DNA of 64,000 nucleotides from Armatimonadaceae bacterium (lineage in GTDB: Bacteria > Armatimonadota > Armatimonadia > Armatimonadales > Armatimonadaceae): the NCBI GenBank assembly GCA_030447685.1, contig JAUJOK010000005.1, positions 62,001 through 126,000 of the forward strand, read 5' to 3'. The translations under genes were made by a program, and so were the position numbers. Position 1 is the stretch's first letter. Each line of letters starts with the position of its first letter. Shown here piece by piece: positions 42,737 to 51,629 of this stretch. Below the pieces are notes generated by a model, which saw only the letters and a program-made list of their open reading frames with translations, ran no database searches and was not told the DNA's origin.

Positions 42737-44026
42737 CTATTTCACAATTACCGTGACCGGCTCTGTGAAATCGACACTCATTGCCGCCGTGTTTGCAGCC
42801 GTAATCTCCCCCTCCTGCAGCCACACGCGGTAGCCGACCGTCAGCGGCTTGTCCGGCTCCAGCGCGTACTCGAAGTAAGAACCGAAGCGGCCATAGTCGC
42901 GCTCGCTGAAACGGGCCTCCTTCGGGTTCGCGGGCCGGTCGAGATAGGCCGCTGTGAAGCGCTGTTCACCCAGTACAAAGCTCATCGCATTCCAGGACAG
43001 ATTAACGTGCGTTTTATCGTTGGGCCAGTTGCGCGTCTCGCCCGGCTTACCCACCCCGTCCGGTCGCAGATAATACGTCTGCTTCGCCGTTTTCTCGGCC
43101 ACCTCATTGTCGGCGCGGAAATGGAAACCTGCGTGCTGCGGGTCGCCGTCCAGCAGAACTTTCCCGCCCGTCGCTCGAAGCCGTGACGCGAACTCCACAA
43201 GCTGCCCGCCGGGAACGTTGTAAACCGTTACCTCCCGCTCTTCCCTGGCGAAGACCTCCTTGCCGACGCCATGCCAGTTAACGACAACCCGATGCCGCCC
43301 GAGCACCGGCCCTTCCTCTGTAGATAGCAGCCGTGCGTGCGATTGGTGGGCGTCGCCGGTGGCATGCCACACATCGGCCTTTTTGTTATCGCCGTAGGTG
43401 ATTTTGTTGAAGGCGTAAAACAGCCCTCGATGGTGCGTGAACCTGCCGCCCGGCCCCTTGGTAACCAGCCTCCTGCCCGCCGGGTCGAACAGATGATGAA
43501 ATACCTTATAGCTCTGTTCACGGGCGGCGGGGCTGGATTCGTCCAGCGGGCGATACATATAACGCAGCACCGGACGATTCGCGAAGCGCAGTTCCGTAGA
43601 GACACGAGGGGTGTCGTGCCAGGTGAAGCCCTGCTGTGGGCGTGCGCCGCCATTGGCGACCGTGGCAGTATAGGTAGCCGTCCTGCCCGCGTCCAGACGC
43701 GGCAGAATGAAATGCAGCTCACGCTGCACACCGCTTCGGCGAAGCAATGGCTCCTTCTCGGCCAGCAAAGAGCGCCCGGTCAACTGCCCCTTAATCGTGT
43801 TCCCTGCGCTGTCCCGCACCGTGACCGACAGGGACTTGACCACATCCTCCACAACAGCGGAGCGGGGGAACAATCGTACGGGAAGCGTCAGCGGGACCCG
43901 AACCGGCACGTTCCTCCGATCATGCTTGCCCGCCTGTACAGAAAGGGTAAATGTCGCCGAAGCCGCTCCGACGGGCATCGCTGACAGGAGCGCCAGAGTC
44001 GCCACCAGTAAAATACGCCGCGTCAT
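42737..44026 (-). CDS. Secreted PmoA-like protein (DUF6807)
   Basis: A 429-residue protein with a signal peptide ('[24 protein letters not shown]'). After a beta-sandwich region it has '[14 protein letters not shown]', '[34 protein letters not shown]', '[12 protein letters not shown]' and '[24 protein letters not shown]', the signature of the DUF6807/PmoA group common in planctomycete-like and acidobacterial sugar loci. Function is unknown; it may bind or process a carbohydrate in the periplasm. Its ATG overlaps the stop of the PhoD-like gene (ATGA). Confidence 0.85.
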   Translation of the reverse strand: MTRRILLVATLALLSAMPVGAASATFTLSVQAGKHDRRNVPVRVPLTLPVRLFPRSAVVEDVVKSLSVTVRDSAGNTIKGQLTGRSLLAEKEPLLRRSGVQRELHFILPRLDAGRTATYTATVANGGARPQQGFTWHDTPRVSTELRFANRPVLRYMYRPLDESSPAAREQSYKVFHHLFDPAGRRLVTKGPGGRFTHHRGLFYAFNKITYGDNKKADVWHATGDAHQSHARLLSTEEGPVLGRHRVVVNWHGVGKEVFAREEREVTVYNVPGGQLVEFASRLRATGGKVLLDGDPQHAGFHFRADNEVAEKTAKQTYYLRPDGVGKPGETRNWPNDKTHVNLSWNAMSFVLGEQRFTAAYLDRPANPKEARFSERDYGRFGSYFEYALEPDKPLTVGYRVWLQEGEITAANTAAMSVDFTEPVTVIVK

Positions 44027-45099
44027 CGAATAACCCCCGGCTGGAGCGTGCTCAGGTAGATTTTGCGCTGGAGAGTGATGTCTCCGTCCACATCGCGTAT
44101 CTGCAGGCTTATCTGTGGGTCCTGCCGCTCCCAATCGATGCTTATCAGGCCGAAGTTATCGCCCCAGTTCATCGTGCCGACCCGGTGCCGGTTCGTTTCG
44201 TAGGGCCGCCAGCGCTGGGCGCTGCGGTTCAGCGCGCTGCTGGTCAGATCGTAAAGCGGATAGCCGACACCGCCGTCCATCATGGATAGTTCCGCGAGGT
44301 GCCGGTCGCCGCTGATGAAGAGGACGCCCGCCGCCTTCGTGCCACGGATGAGATTGAAAAGCCGTTCACGCTCGTGGGGAAAGTTCATCCACTTTTCCCA
44401 GCCGTGGTCTTCCGGCACAACCTGAATACTGGAGGCGATGATCCGCACCTCGGCAGGCACGCGCAACTGCGCTTCCAGCCATCTCCATTGCGCGTCGCCC
44501 AGCACGGTCACGGCGGGGTCGGGGTTGGGGACATACGGGCCGAGGGCGCGATTTTCCGGCTCCCTTCTTTTCAAGGGGCCGCGATGGTAGCGGGTATCCA
44601 GAAGAATAATCTGTACTTGCTTGCCCGGCGGGCCGTAAACCCGGGCATCATAGACGCCTTCGCGGCTCCGTCGCGGCGAGTTTTTCGGCTCCCCAAAGAA
44701 ATCCAGAAAAACCTGCTGCGATTCCCGGCGCTTCGGATACTCCGCGCCGCCATCGTTGACACCGTAATCGTGATCGTCCCAGGTCGCCAGAACCGGGCAT
44801 GTTGCCGTCAGCTTCTTGTAGCCGGGCTGCGCGCCGAGTCGCGCGTACTTGTCGCGCATCACCTGCATGTCCTCGGTGTCGCCATAGATATTATCGCCGA
44901 CAAACAGGAACAGGTCCGGCTTATTCCCGACTATCGGCTCCCAGATCGGCTGCGGCTGGTCCTGCCCGGCGCAGGAGCCGAACGCGATCCGCTGGAGCGG
45001 CTTCTTCTGCATCTGCGCGGCATCTGCGCCTGTTCCGCTGGGCGGCAGCAGAGCAGCCAGCCCCGTGAAGAGCAGGACGTTACGACGGCTGATTCTCAT
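44023..45099 (-). CDS. PhoD-like phosphatase, Tat-exported
   Basis: A 358-residue metallophosphatase. '[15 protein letters not shown]' is a Tat signal. Metal-site motifs are '[11 protein letters not shown]', '[18 protein letters not shown]', '[12 protein letters not shown]' and '[13 protein letters not shown]', as in PhoD alkaline phosphatase/phosphodiesterases. It likely frees phosphate from esters in the periplasm. It lies between the DnaA-domain-like protein gene and DUF6807 gene with four-base overlaps on both sides. Confidence 0.9.
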   Translation of the reverse strand: MRISRRNVLLFTGLAALLPPSGTGADAAQMQKKPLQRIAFGSCAGQDQPQPIWEPIVGNKPDLFLFVGDNIYGDTEDMQVMRDKYARLGAQPGYKKLTATCPVLATWDDHDYGVNDGGAEYPKRRESQQVFLDFFGEPKNSPRRSREGVYDARVYGPPGKQVQIILLDTRYHRGPLKRREPENRALGPYVPNPDPAVTVLGDAQWRWLEAQLRVPAEVRIIASSIQVVPEDHGWEKWMNFPHERERLFNLIRGTKAAGVLFISGDRHLAELSMMDGGVGYPLYDLTSSALNRSAQRWRPYETNRHRVGTMNWGDNFGLISIDWERQDPQISLQIRDVDGDITLQRKIYLSTLQPGVIR

Positions 45100-45761
45100 G
45101 CCTGCCCGCCTCCTTTTCGCCGCTCGAACAGCATATAAGCTAATATCGTCGCGTCCGAGCCGGTCATCGAGGCCACCCGCTCGATGACGCGGGACAGACC
45201 GCGCTCGGTCTGCTCATTGGTTTTCGCGCCTTCGGGAAGCAGTTCCGCCATCGCCTTCTCGACCATCTCCATCGCCTGACGGAGGAAGCGCGCCTTGCCT
45301 GATGCGAGGGCGCGGTATTCGGAGCCGGCCCACATTCGTGATACCTGGTCGTAAATCTCATCCCAGGAAGAAAAGGTTTCCGACTGCACGAACTTTTTCT
45401 GCGCCGCCTGCTGCCGCTGCGCCGTTGCCGCCGCGTCCTGCGCCTTGACATATTCCCAGTCCGCGCGTGTCGTCCCTTCGATCAGCCGGAATTTCAGATC
45501 CGCACTGTTGGCGACCGTGCGCAGCGCCTGCTCCATCGCGCTCTTATGCTCGCCGGAGTTCAGCGAGGAGGCAAGCTGCCCATCCGCCGTGCCGATACCG
45601 ACGACGAACGTGTTGTTTTCCCACGCCACCGGTACGGTCTTTTCCAGCGCGCGCCATAGCGTCGGGGCGATTACCACCTTTTTGACGCGCTCCACGGTCT
45701 GCGCCCATAACTGCTGCATCGCCTGCGGATCCCCGCCGCCGCTACTGCCTATCGCTGCCAT
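45096..45761 (-). CDS. Protein with a DnaA-domain-I-like N-terminus, function unknown
   Basis: A 221-residue protein. Residues about 15-100 ('[40 protein letters not shown]' and on to 'FRLIEG') look like the N-terminal domain I of DnaA: a helix with 'LW', a short beta element 'TFVVGI', and a closing 'LKFRLIEG' strand. The AAA+ and DNA-binding parts of DnaA are absent. The rest is helical, with a Gln/Ala-rich stretch and a C-terminal helical bundle. It may be an adaptor using the same fold, but this is inference. It starts the minus-strand operon with the PhoD-like and DUF6807 genes. Confidence 0.6.
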   Translation of the reverse strand: MAAIGSSGGGDPQAMQQLWAQTVERVKKVVIAPTLWRALEKTVPVAWENNTFVVGIGTADGQLASSLNSGEHKSAMEQALRTVANSADLKFRLIEGTTRADWEYVKAQDAAATAQRQQAAQKKFVQSETFSSWDEIYDQVSRMWAGSEYRALASGKARFLRQAMEMVEKAMAELLPEGAKTNEQTERGLSRVIERVASMTGSDATILAYMLFERRKGGGQA

Positions 45762-45833
45762 AATCTATCTGCCTCCTTAAAATAGGTCCGCTCCGCCGTC
45801 GCTGTTAGTTTGTACACAGGGCTTCTAAAAACC

Positions 45834-45863
45834 TTGACAAACAAGCGCGGCGTGGTGTATGAT
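45834..45863 (+). promoter_or_regulatory. Promoter of the candidate structured RNA
   Basis: TTGACA (45834-45839), 18-base spacer, TATGAT (45858-45863). It is one of the best sigma-70-like promoters in the window and is not near a coding start. Confidence 0.7.
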
Positions 45864-45869
45864 TCGCCT

Positions 45870-46197
45870 CGTTGCCCCGGCGCTTCCCGCACCGGCAGCG
45901 ATTATCTTGTTGGGAGCCGGTTTTGTTCGATAAAAACGCGACAACCACATATCGGTTCGATAGCGCGCATGCACTGATACGCTGCGGGCTGTGGCTTGCC
46001 GCGACTTCCGGGATGGCCGGAAGGGCCGCAGTTCCCGGCGCGCGGCGTAATGGCCGCGTATCACAAATCGGCGCACCAGCAGCCGGGGCAGGCAGCGGAT
46101 CGGGAGGGTTCACCTCCACATAATCCCGCAGCCTGTAAAAGCGTTTTCAACGCCCCCCGCGCCGATCCGACCATAGGACGAAGCGGGGGGCGTTTTG
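45870..46197 (+). ncRNA. Candidate structured noncoding RNA or leader, about 330 nt
   Basis: The segment lies between a strong promoter and a strong terminator and has no convincing open frame. By eye it folds into several stems: GTTG/CAGC with a CCGG/CCGG inner helix at the 5' end; TGATACGC (45975-45982) with GCGTATCA (46056-46063) closing a domain that contains CTTCCGG/CCGGAAG; and CAGGC (46089-46093) with GCCTG (46131-46135), enclosing GGAT/ATCC and GGAGG/CCTCC. It does not match tmRNA, RNase P RNA, SRP RNA or a riboswitch that I know. It may be a free RNA, or a leader controlling the acetyltransferase 29 bases beyond its terminator. Confidence 0.5.
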
Positions 46198-46202
46198 TTT
46201 TA
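46150..46202 (+). terminator. Rho-independent terminator of the candidate RNA
   Basis: ACGCCCCCCGC (46150-46160) pairs perfectly with GCGGGGGGCGT (46183-46193), followed by TTTTGTTTTATT. It stands just before the GNAT gene, so it could also be an attenuator for that gene. Confidence 0.85.
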
Positions 46203-46225
46203 TTCCCACACCGCAGGAGAAAACC

Positions 46226-46618
46226 GTGATAACTTACCGGACAGACATCGTTCCCGGCATGGACGCCATAACCGCCCTGTATCGCGCCGCGCCCCTGAAT
46301 CGGCCCGTGGATGATACGGAGCGTATGCGGCGCATGTATGCCGGGGCGAATCTGGTGCTGACTGCCTGGCACGGCGAGCGACTTGTGGGGATTATGCGCG
46401 GCTGGACGGACGACGCGCGCGACGGCTATATCTGCGATCTTGCGATTGACCCGGAGTACCAGAAACAGGGCGTCGGGCGGGAGCTTCTGGAGCGGACGCG
46501 GGCGACGAACCCGCAGGTGCAGTTCATCCTGCGCGCATCGGCCATAGCGGCGGATTATTACGGCTATGTCGGCTGGCAGAAGATAGAAAACGGCTGGTAC
46601 TGGCCGCGCGAAGAATAA
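46226..46618 (+). CDS. GNAT family N-acetyltransferase
   Basis: A 130-residue single-domain acetyltransferase with 'VLTAWHGERLVGIMRGWTDD', then the acetyl-CoA loop 'ICDLAIDPEYQKQGVGRELLERT' and a C-terminal 'IAADYYGYVGWQKIENGW'. The start is GTG at 46226 with AGGAG eight bases upstream. The acceptor is unknown. It lies just after a strong terminator, which may regulate it. Confidence 0.92.
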   Translation: MITYRTDIVPGMDAITALYRAAPLNRPVDDTERMRRMYAGANLVLTAWHGERLVGIMRGWTDDARDGYICDLAIDPEYQKQGVGRELLERTRATNPQVQFILRASAIAADYYGYVGWQKIENGWYWPREE

Positions 46619-46631
46619 GCATGCCAGGCTC

Positions 46632-46770
46632 ATGTACCGAGGGACAGAACGTCCCTCGCTCGTGAGCCTCCGGCTAACCGTCCTGCCGGACGCGGCAGAT
46701 TGATTTTCCGTCCGCGAGGACGGCTGACGGCCACGCCCGCAAGCGAGGGACGTTCTGTCCCTCGGTACAT
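46632..46770. repeat. 139-bp inverted-repeat element (family C)
   Basis: Perfect 29-base inverted repeats (46632-46660 and 46742-46770, ATGTACCGAGGGACAGAACG and on) flank an 81-base centre that itself has a CCGTCC/GGACGG palindrome. Each arm also holds an internal hairpin, GAGGGAC/GTCCCTC. There is no coding sequence. It resembles a miniature transposable element. Nothing similar was noticed elsewhere in the window. Confidence 0.75.
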
Positions 46771-46882
46771 TTTCGCGGCCACGCGCCGCAGCAAGCAGTG
46801 CCGCACACCCAAGCGGCGTCCGGGCAGTAGCCGTCGGGACGTTCCGCGTATCGGGGCGGCGCTATAGCGAATATCCTGCAAG

Positions 46883-47100
46883 GGATGTCGCTCCTGGGCG
46901 GACAGCCCAATGGTACATCAGGTTCGAATCCTGAACATGCGGCGTGCGCCGACAGTGCGCGAACGGGAAACCGGACGAGCCGCCGGGCGCGGCTTTGCGG
47001 GCGCGGGGATACCCGCCGGGACAGGCGAATGCCGCAAGGCATCGCTTCCCCGGCGTCAACCACGCCCCCGCCGAATCGGGTGTTTGTCGGCGCGCGTCGC
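46883..47100 (+). ncRNA. tRNA-like, tetraloop-rich leader upstream of the slipin-RtcB genes
   Basis: A full T-arm is present: TCAGG (46918-46922), loop TTCGAAT, CCTGA (46930-46934). It is flanked by GGATGT (46883-46888) and ACATGC (46935-46940), which pair as an acceptor-like stem with one mismatch. Between them is a TGGGC/GCCCA hairpin, but no anticodon arm, so this is not a normal tRNA. Downstream come CGG-GAAA-CCG (about 46963-46972), GCGGG-GATA-CCCGC (about 47001-47014) and a TGCC-GCAA-GGCA hairpin (47030-47041). The whole could be a structured RNA or 5' leader of the operon. A chance tRNA-gene relic is the alternative. Confidence 0.4.
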
Positions 47101-47133
47101 AGAAAACCTGTCGTGCGGAAAGGAGGAGGGGAA

Positions 47134-48189
47134 ATGCTGTCTGTGAACACTGCAGCGAACGTGCTGGTTCCAATCCTGGCGCTGGCTCTGTCGTTCGTAC
47201 TCACGGGCCAGGTGCTGCGCCTGGTCAAGTACCTGGCGGGCATGATCCGCTATGTCGTCATCAACGAATATGAGACGGGCCTGCTGTACGAGAACGGTCG
47301 GTTCCTGCGATCTCTTTCGCCGGGCCGGTACCGTATTTCGGTCTGGCCGTGGAGGCGTCAGGAAGTCACGCGCGTGGACATGCGGCGCATCCCGCTCGTG
47401 CTTTCCGGTCAGGAGATGCTGACCGCCGATGCCCTGTCGGTGCGCCTGAATGTGGCCGCCGAATTCCGGGTGGTGGACGCGGTTCTGGCAGTCCACACCA
47501 CGCAGAGCTACGCGACCGCGCTGTACACGGCGCTTCAGATTCTTCTGCGCGACGAGGTGCAGGCGCGTACGCTGGACGCGCTTCTCGCCGACCGCACCGC
47601 GCTTTCCGGCGCACTGCTGGAGCGAGGCCGCGCGGAGGCCGAGGCGCTGGGCTTGGAGCTGACGCAGGTGGGTGTCAAGGACATCATTCTGCCCGGCGAT
47701 GTCAAGCGAATGCTGTCGCAGGAGATCGAGGCGCAGCGCGCGGGCCGAGCGGCGCTCGTGGCGGCGCGCGAGGAGACGGCGGCCACCCGCGCCAAGGCGA
47801 ACACCGCGCAGATTCTGGCGGGCAACCCGGTACTGCTGCGCCTGCGTGAGATCGAGGCGCTGGCCCAGGTGGCGGGCGGCATGGGCAACACCGTGGTGGT
47901 TGCCGTGCCGAACGAGATAATGACAGCGCTGAACCCTTCCGGCGGGAAGCGCGTCGAGGACTGGAAGAGGCGGAGGCAGCCGGTAAAAAGACCCGCCTCC
48001 GCCCCCGCCCCGAACTATCTTCCGAACCGGGAGATGTGTCTACAGGGTAAGGAGAAATTATCATGCTGGCTATGCTGCAACTGCTCTCGCGCTACCACTA
48101 CGTGGAGCCATTCATTGCATTACCGATTGACAAAGAGAAAAACGAGCAAATACAGGAGAGTGAGGGCGGCGGCCCCGGTACGGAAATAA
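47134..48189 (+). CDS. Slipin/SPFH (band 7) family protein
   Basis: A 351-residue protein with one N-terminal membrane helix ('VLVPILALALSFVLTGQVL') and an SPFH domain ('YVVINEYETGLLYENGRFLRSLSPGRY', 'LTADALSVRLNVAAEFRVVD', 'LGLELTQVGVKDIILPGDVKRMLSQEIEAQRAGRAALVAAREE'). The start at 47134 has AGGAGGAGGGG upstream. Slipins oligomerise at the membrane and are often encoded beside RtcB in RNA-repair loci. The last 50 residues are Cys/Arg-rich and unlike the family; the true end could be earlier if there is a frameshift near 48000. Confidence 0.85.
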   Translation: MLSVNTAANVLVPILALALSFVLTGQVLRLVKYLAGMIRYVVINEYETGLLYENGRFLRSLSPGRYRISVWPWRRQEVTRVDMRRIPLVLSGQEMLTADALSVRLNVAAEFRVVDAVLAVHTTQSYATALYTALQILLRDEVQARTLDALLADRTALSGALLERGRAEAEALGLELTQVGVKDIILPGDVKRMLSQEIEAQRAGRAALVAAREETAATRAKANTAQILAGNPVLLRLREIEALAQVAGGMGNTVVVAVPNEIMTALNPSGGKRVEDWKRRRQPVKRPASAPAPNYLPNREMCLQGKEKLSCWLCCNCSRATTTWSHSLHYRLTKRKTSKYRRVRAAAPVRK

Positions 48190-48309
48190 GCCGGGCTGCC
48201 TCCCTGCCGAAACGTAACGCGCGCGCCGGTCCGATTATCCGCAGGCACCCAGGTTCCCGGAACCGACATGGCCCGCTGAAGCGCAGAAAGAATAGCAGGA
48301 AAGGCAATC

Positions 48310-49485
48310 ATGGAACGAATCGATGGAATCCCGGTGTGGGGCACCCCACCCGACCCCGGCGCAGTCTCTCAAATAAAGACCTGCGCCAAAACCGCAGCCC
48401 ATGTCGCGCTGATGGCGGACCACCACAAGGGGTATGCCGTGCCGATTGGCGGCGTGGTCGCCTATGAGGACAAGATCAGCCCGTCCGGCGTCGGCTTCGA
48501 CATCGCCTGTGGTAACAAGGCGGTGCGAACCGATGTGCCAGCCAGCGAAGTCCGCGCGAAGATCAAGACAATCATGGACGACATCTGGGCCAATCTGTCG
48601 TTCGGCATGGGGCGCAATAACGAGACGCGCGTAGACCATGAACTGTTCGACGACCCCGCCTGGAAGATGCAGCCCGTCAAGCCCCTGAAGCAGATGGCGC
48701 AGAACCAGTTAGGCACCATCGGCAGCGGGAACCATTATGTAGACCTGTTCGCCGATGAACAGGACCGGCTCTGGATCGGGGTCCACTTCGGCTCGCGCGG
48801 ACTGGGACACAAGACGGCGACGTACTTTTTGCAGCAGGGCGGCGCGAAGGACGGCATGGATGTGGACCCGCTGGTAATTGACGTTAACTCGTCGCTGGGC
48901 AGCGATTACCTGACCTGTATGGAACTGGCGGGCCGCTACGCCTACGCGGGCCGCGACTGGGTCTGCGGCGAAGTCGCGCGCATTCTTGGGGCGAATATTT
49001 TGGAGGAGGTGCACAACCATCACAATTTCGGCTGGCTAGAGGAACACGGCGGACGCAAACTCTGGGTGGTGCGTAAGGGGGCGACGCCTGCCTTCCCCGG
49101 TCAGAAGGGATTTGTCGGCGGCTCGATGGGCGATAAGTCGGTGATTCTGGAGGGCGTCGAATCGGAAGAGGCGAAGGACTCGCTTTACTCTACAGTCCAC
49201 GGGGCCGGACGCGTGATGAGCCGCACGGCGGCGCGGGGCAAGGTGAACCGTAAGACCGGCCAGGTGATCTCACCGGGCGTCGTTTCCCGTGAGATGATGC
49301 AGAAATGGATCAAGGAGCAGGGCGTGGAACTGCGCGGCGCGGGAACGGACGAGTCGCCGCACTGCTACAAGCGCCTGCCGGAGGTTCTGGAGCACCACCG
49401 GGACTCCATCCGCATCCTGCACACGCTGACCCCCATCGGCGTGGCAATGGCCGGAGAAAACGAGGTCGACCCGTATAAGGATTAG
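48310..49485 (+). CDS. rtcB: RNA-splicing ligase RtcB
   Basis: A 391-residue GTP-dependent RNA ligase that joins 2',3'-cyclic phosphate and 5'-OH ends. Metal and active-site motifs are present: 'GVGFDIACGNKAVR' (Cys67), 'GSGNHYVDLF', 'IGVHFGSRGLGH', 'EEVHNHHNFGW' and the guanylylated histidine in 'YSTVHGAGRVMSRTAARG'. The length suits the shorter bacterial class. It is 120 bases downstream of the slipin and presumably co-transcribed. Together with the tRNA-like leader this points to a tRNA-repair function. Confidence 0.94.
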   Translation: MERIDGIPVWGTPPDPGAVSQIKTCAKTAAHVALMADHHKGYAVPIGGVVAYEDKISPSGVGFDIACGNKAVRTDVPASEVRAKIKTIMDDIWANLSFGMGRNNETRVDHELFDDPAWKMQPVKPLKQMAQNQLGTIGSGNHYVDLFADEQDRLWIGVHFGSRGLGHKTATYFLQQGGAKDGMDVDPLVIDVNSSLGSDYLTCMELAGRYAYAGRDWVCGEVARILGANILEEVHNHHNFGWLEEHGGRKLWVVRKGATPAFPGQKGFVGGSMGDKSVILEGVESEEAKDSLYSTVHGAGRVMSRTAARGKVNRKTGQVISPGVVSREMMQKWIKEQGVELRGAGTDESPHCYKRLPEVLEHHRDSIRILHTLTPIGVAMAGENEVDPYKD

Positions 49486-49551
49486 CGTCTAATGCGCCCT
49501 GGGCGCAGTTCCGAGTTTACGGTTGGGGGTGAGCGGAAAGCATGTCGTTCC

Positions 49552-49848
49552 TTAGCCCTCAACCGTGAACAGTAACATAAACCGGACGCGCCGCTGAAGC
49601 GTATCGCGCGGCAGTCCAGCGGTCAAGTTCAGGGGCGTGAGCAGCGGAGCCGCAGAGTGAGAAAACTTTCGCGCCCGCGGCAGCAGGGTGTAAGCCAGGA
49701 GCAGTTGGATGCTCCCGAAAACGAGAAACAGAAACCATGCCACGGCACCAAGGGACGCCTTCCTGCCGCCGCCTGCCGGGCGGTTCCGGGCGGCGCGAAT
49801 ACCGGCGAACCAGATCATCACGGCCAAGAGCCAGCAGGCGAAACTCAT
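49552..49848 (-). CDS. Small membrane protein of unknown function
   Basis: From the ATG at 49848, 98 residues with two hydrophobic helices ('MSFACWLLAVMIWFAGI' and 'LGAVAWFLFLVFGSIQLLLAYTLL') joined by a basic loop. No family recognised. There is no strong ribosome binding site at this start, so the frame could begin further upstream or be spurious. It is convergent with rtcB. Confidence 0.45.
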   Translation of the reverse strand: MSFACWLLAVMIWFAGIRAARNRPAGGGRKASLGAVAWFLFLVFGSIQLLLAYTLLPRARKFSHSAAPLLTPLNLTAGLPRDTLQRRVRFMLLFTVEG

Positions 49849-49894
49849 GCCGACAATGACACCGATTGGGACACCCTCCCTGGTAGATAAGACA

Positions 49895-49925
49895 AGCGGT
49901 GGGCAAACCTGCCCACCGCTTTTTT
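49895..49925 (+). terminator. Rho-independent terminator
   Basis: AGCGGTGGGC pairs with GCCCACCGCT around a six-base loop, followed by five T residues on the plus strand. It would end plus-strand transcripts from rtcB; on the minus strand the T run is weak. Confidence 0.8.
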
Positions 49926-49971
49926 CTGTACCTCTGCCGTACACGTTACGGCACCGAAACCCTCTTCATCG

Positions 49972-51077
49972 CTACTTGCAGGGCTGGTGGAGCTGGATGT
50001 TGCCTCCGGCCAGAGCGTTCCCCGCTGTATAGCCCGTGGAGAGGGTAATGCGGAACAGGTCACGGCCACGACCCGGCTCGCCCTCATCGGCTACGTCCAC
50101 CGCATAGGTGCCGGGAACACCATTGATCTCACAGGTGCCTTCGATGTGCCGAGATGTGGGGCCGGTGACGACGTAGGCCGTGACGCCGGTGCCCTTGACC
50201 TTCAGGTTTGTCCCGTGGTCGATGTAGTGCAGATGGCCCCAGAGCGAGCCGTTCTTTAGCCCACCCGCCACTGCAAAGTTGGCGCGCGAGCCGCTCGGCG
50301 TGATGATCCAGCCGCCGCCGGTGACAAAGTCGCCGCCCTGGCAGACGGGTTTTGCGGAGCAGGCGATGTCGGCATGCGCCGAGGCGATGACGACATCCGC
50401 TACTCCAGGGATGACCACGTGCAGTGCGTTTACCGTCAGGCTGCCGTAGTGCTTGCTCGACTCCCTCGTCTGCTCGTTGATGATCACATAGCCGACCGGC
50501 AGGTCGATGCGCTGGTTAGGCGCTCCTGTGACGGCAATCTGCTGCCCGTCAATGGTCAGCACTGCTATCTCCGAATTGCCGCTGGTGACCGGTCCGCGCG
50601 GCCCACAAACCGCCATGGCTCGGGCCATCAGGAAATCAGCGGTGATGGTATGGCCGCCGACGGTCAGGTTCAGGTTGGCTACCGATGCTTCGGAGCGGCT
50701 TCGGTCGCCCTGGCCGATGGTGCTGGCATGAAGAACCCGTGCAGAAAGCAGACCCGGAACCTCTTCCTCCAGCAGCGACGCTTCCTGCGCGCCGCCTTCA
50801 GCCGGAAGCGGTCCTGTATCGGCCAGAACGACGGGAATACCCAGTACGTTCGCGTTAACGACAGTGGCCTGGCCACTGAAAGCAACCGGCTGACTGGAGC
50901 CGCCGCCACCACTGCCGCCCTTGCCGCCACCCTGCTTAGGAGCGGCCCAGGCGGCGACGCTGCCAGCCAGGATCAGGAGAAGGGAAAGGCAGACAGCGGC
51001 AACGAGGATGCCGCGCTGCTGCTTTCCCGTTGTCGAACAGGGGCACCTACCGGTGCCTCGGAAATACCACTACTCAT
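49972..51077 (-). CDS. Secreted post-COAP-1 domain protein, one apparent frameshift near the N-terminus
   Basis: The gene should open 'MSSGISEAPVGAPVRQ' at 51077 and continue with a signal helix ('RGILVAAVCLSLLLILAGSVAAWA'), but one G seems to be missing from the run at 51026-51028. From there the frame is open to 49972. A repeat-like middle region ('VVNANVLGIPVVLADT', 'ANLNLTVGGHTITADF', 'IAVLTIDGQQIAVTG') resembles choice-of-anchor proteins. It is followed by 'GGDFVTGGGWIITPSGSRANFAVAGGLKNGSLWGHLHYIDHG', the post-COAP-1 pattern. It is probably a surface or secreted protein. The frameshift may be a sequencing error. Confidence 0.7.
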
Positions 51078-51101
51078 GGATGTACCTCTCGGGAAGGACT
51101 G

Positions 51102-51121
51102 GCGTTGCCCAATTGCAACGC
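51102..51121. promoter_or_regulatory. Inverted repeat upstream of the post-COAP-1 gene
   Basis: GCGTTGC (51102-51108) and GCAACGC (51115-51121) form a perfect 7-bp inverted repeat with a six-base spacer, 25 bases before the start codon. It could be an operator or an RNA hairpin that blocks translation. Confidence 0.35.
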
Positions 51122-51129
51122 TCTGGTTT

Positions 51130-51600
51130 ATGGTTTCTGGGAGCGTGACTCGGCTTTTCCAAAGAACGACAGACGCTTAAGCCACCTCAGGAACAGCGGA
51201 ATGTGCTGATAATTCTGCCAGGGTTGTATATCAAGATAGTGTCCAGAAGCAGGTATGACTGAAACCTTTTTACAGAAGATATTTTATAAGTACAAATTAA
51301 AGATAAGCAAAGAGAAAGGGATGTCACAGCAATGCGGCGGTAATAGACTGCGTGACGTACAGGGGAGATGGGTGTTTCAGCAGCAAAGATGGGCGACTGT
51401 CGCTCTCAAAATCGCCCGTTTTCGCGACGATGGAATAGTGTCGGGAATGGAAAGCCCGTAATAATAGCATTTTCCCTTACTTGGGAAACGGGAGCAACAT
51501 GGATAGCCCTACCCCCATTCAGGTTCTTAGCCTAAACAATGTTGTGGCGGTTGCCGCCGGGGACCAAGAACGTCCGGTAATAGGCTATGGCATACTATAT
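51130..51600. other. Gene-poor interval between the post-COAP-1 and PPK2 genes
   Basis: The stretch is lower in GC than its surroundings. An open frame at 51255-51461 on the plus strand has no family pattern, and I do not call it. I see no RNA gene or repeat here apart from a GGGCGA/TCGCCC palindrome near 51386-51412. Confidence 0.4.
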
Positions 51601-51629
51601 ACTGCACCCCTCTGACAGCGCGGTATCTG

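Noticed and set aside
45872-46123. Open frame of 83 codons across the candidate RNA
   Set aside because: No ribosome binding site and no protein pattern; the stems and terminator explain the region better.
46883-46940. Ordinary tRNA gene
   Set aside because: The T-arm is perfect but there is no anticodon arm and the acceptor stem has a mismatch, so it is kept only as a tRNA-like element.
48063-48467. Plus-strand frame opening MLAMLQLLSRYHYVEPFIAL
   Set aside because: It overlaps the slipin end and then runs through rtcB in another frame; it could be a small gene up to about 48190 but there is no firm support.
51255-51461. Small plus-strand frame (68 codons)
   Set aside because: It has no family pattern and lies in a gene-poor, lower-GC stretch.
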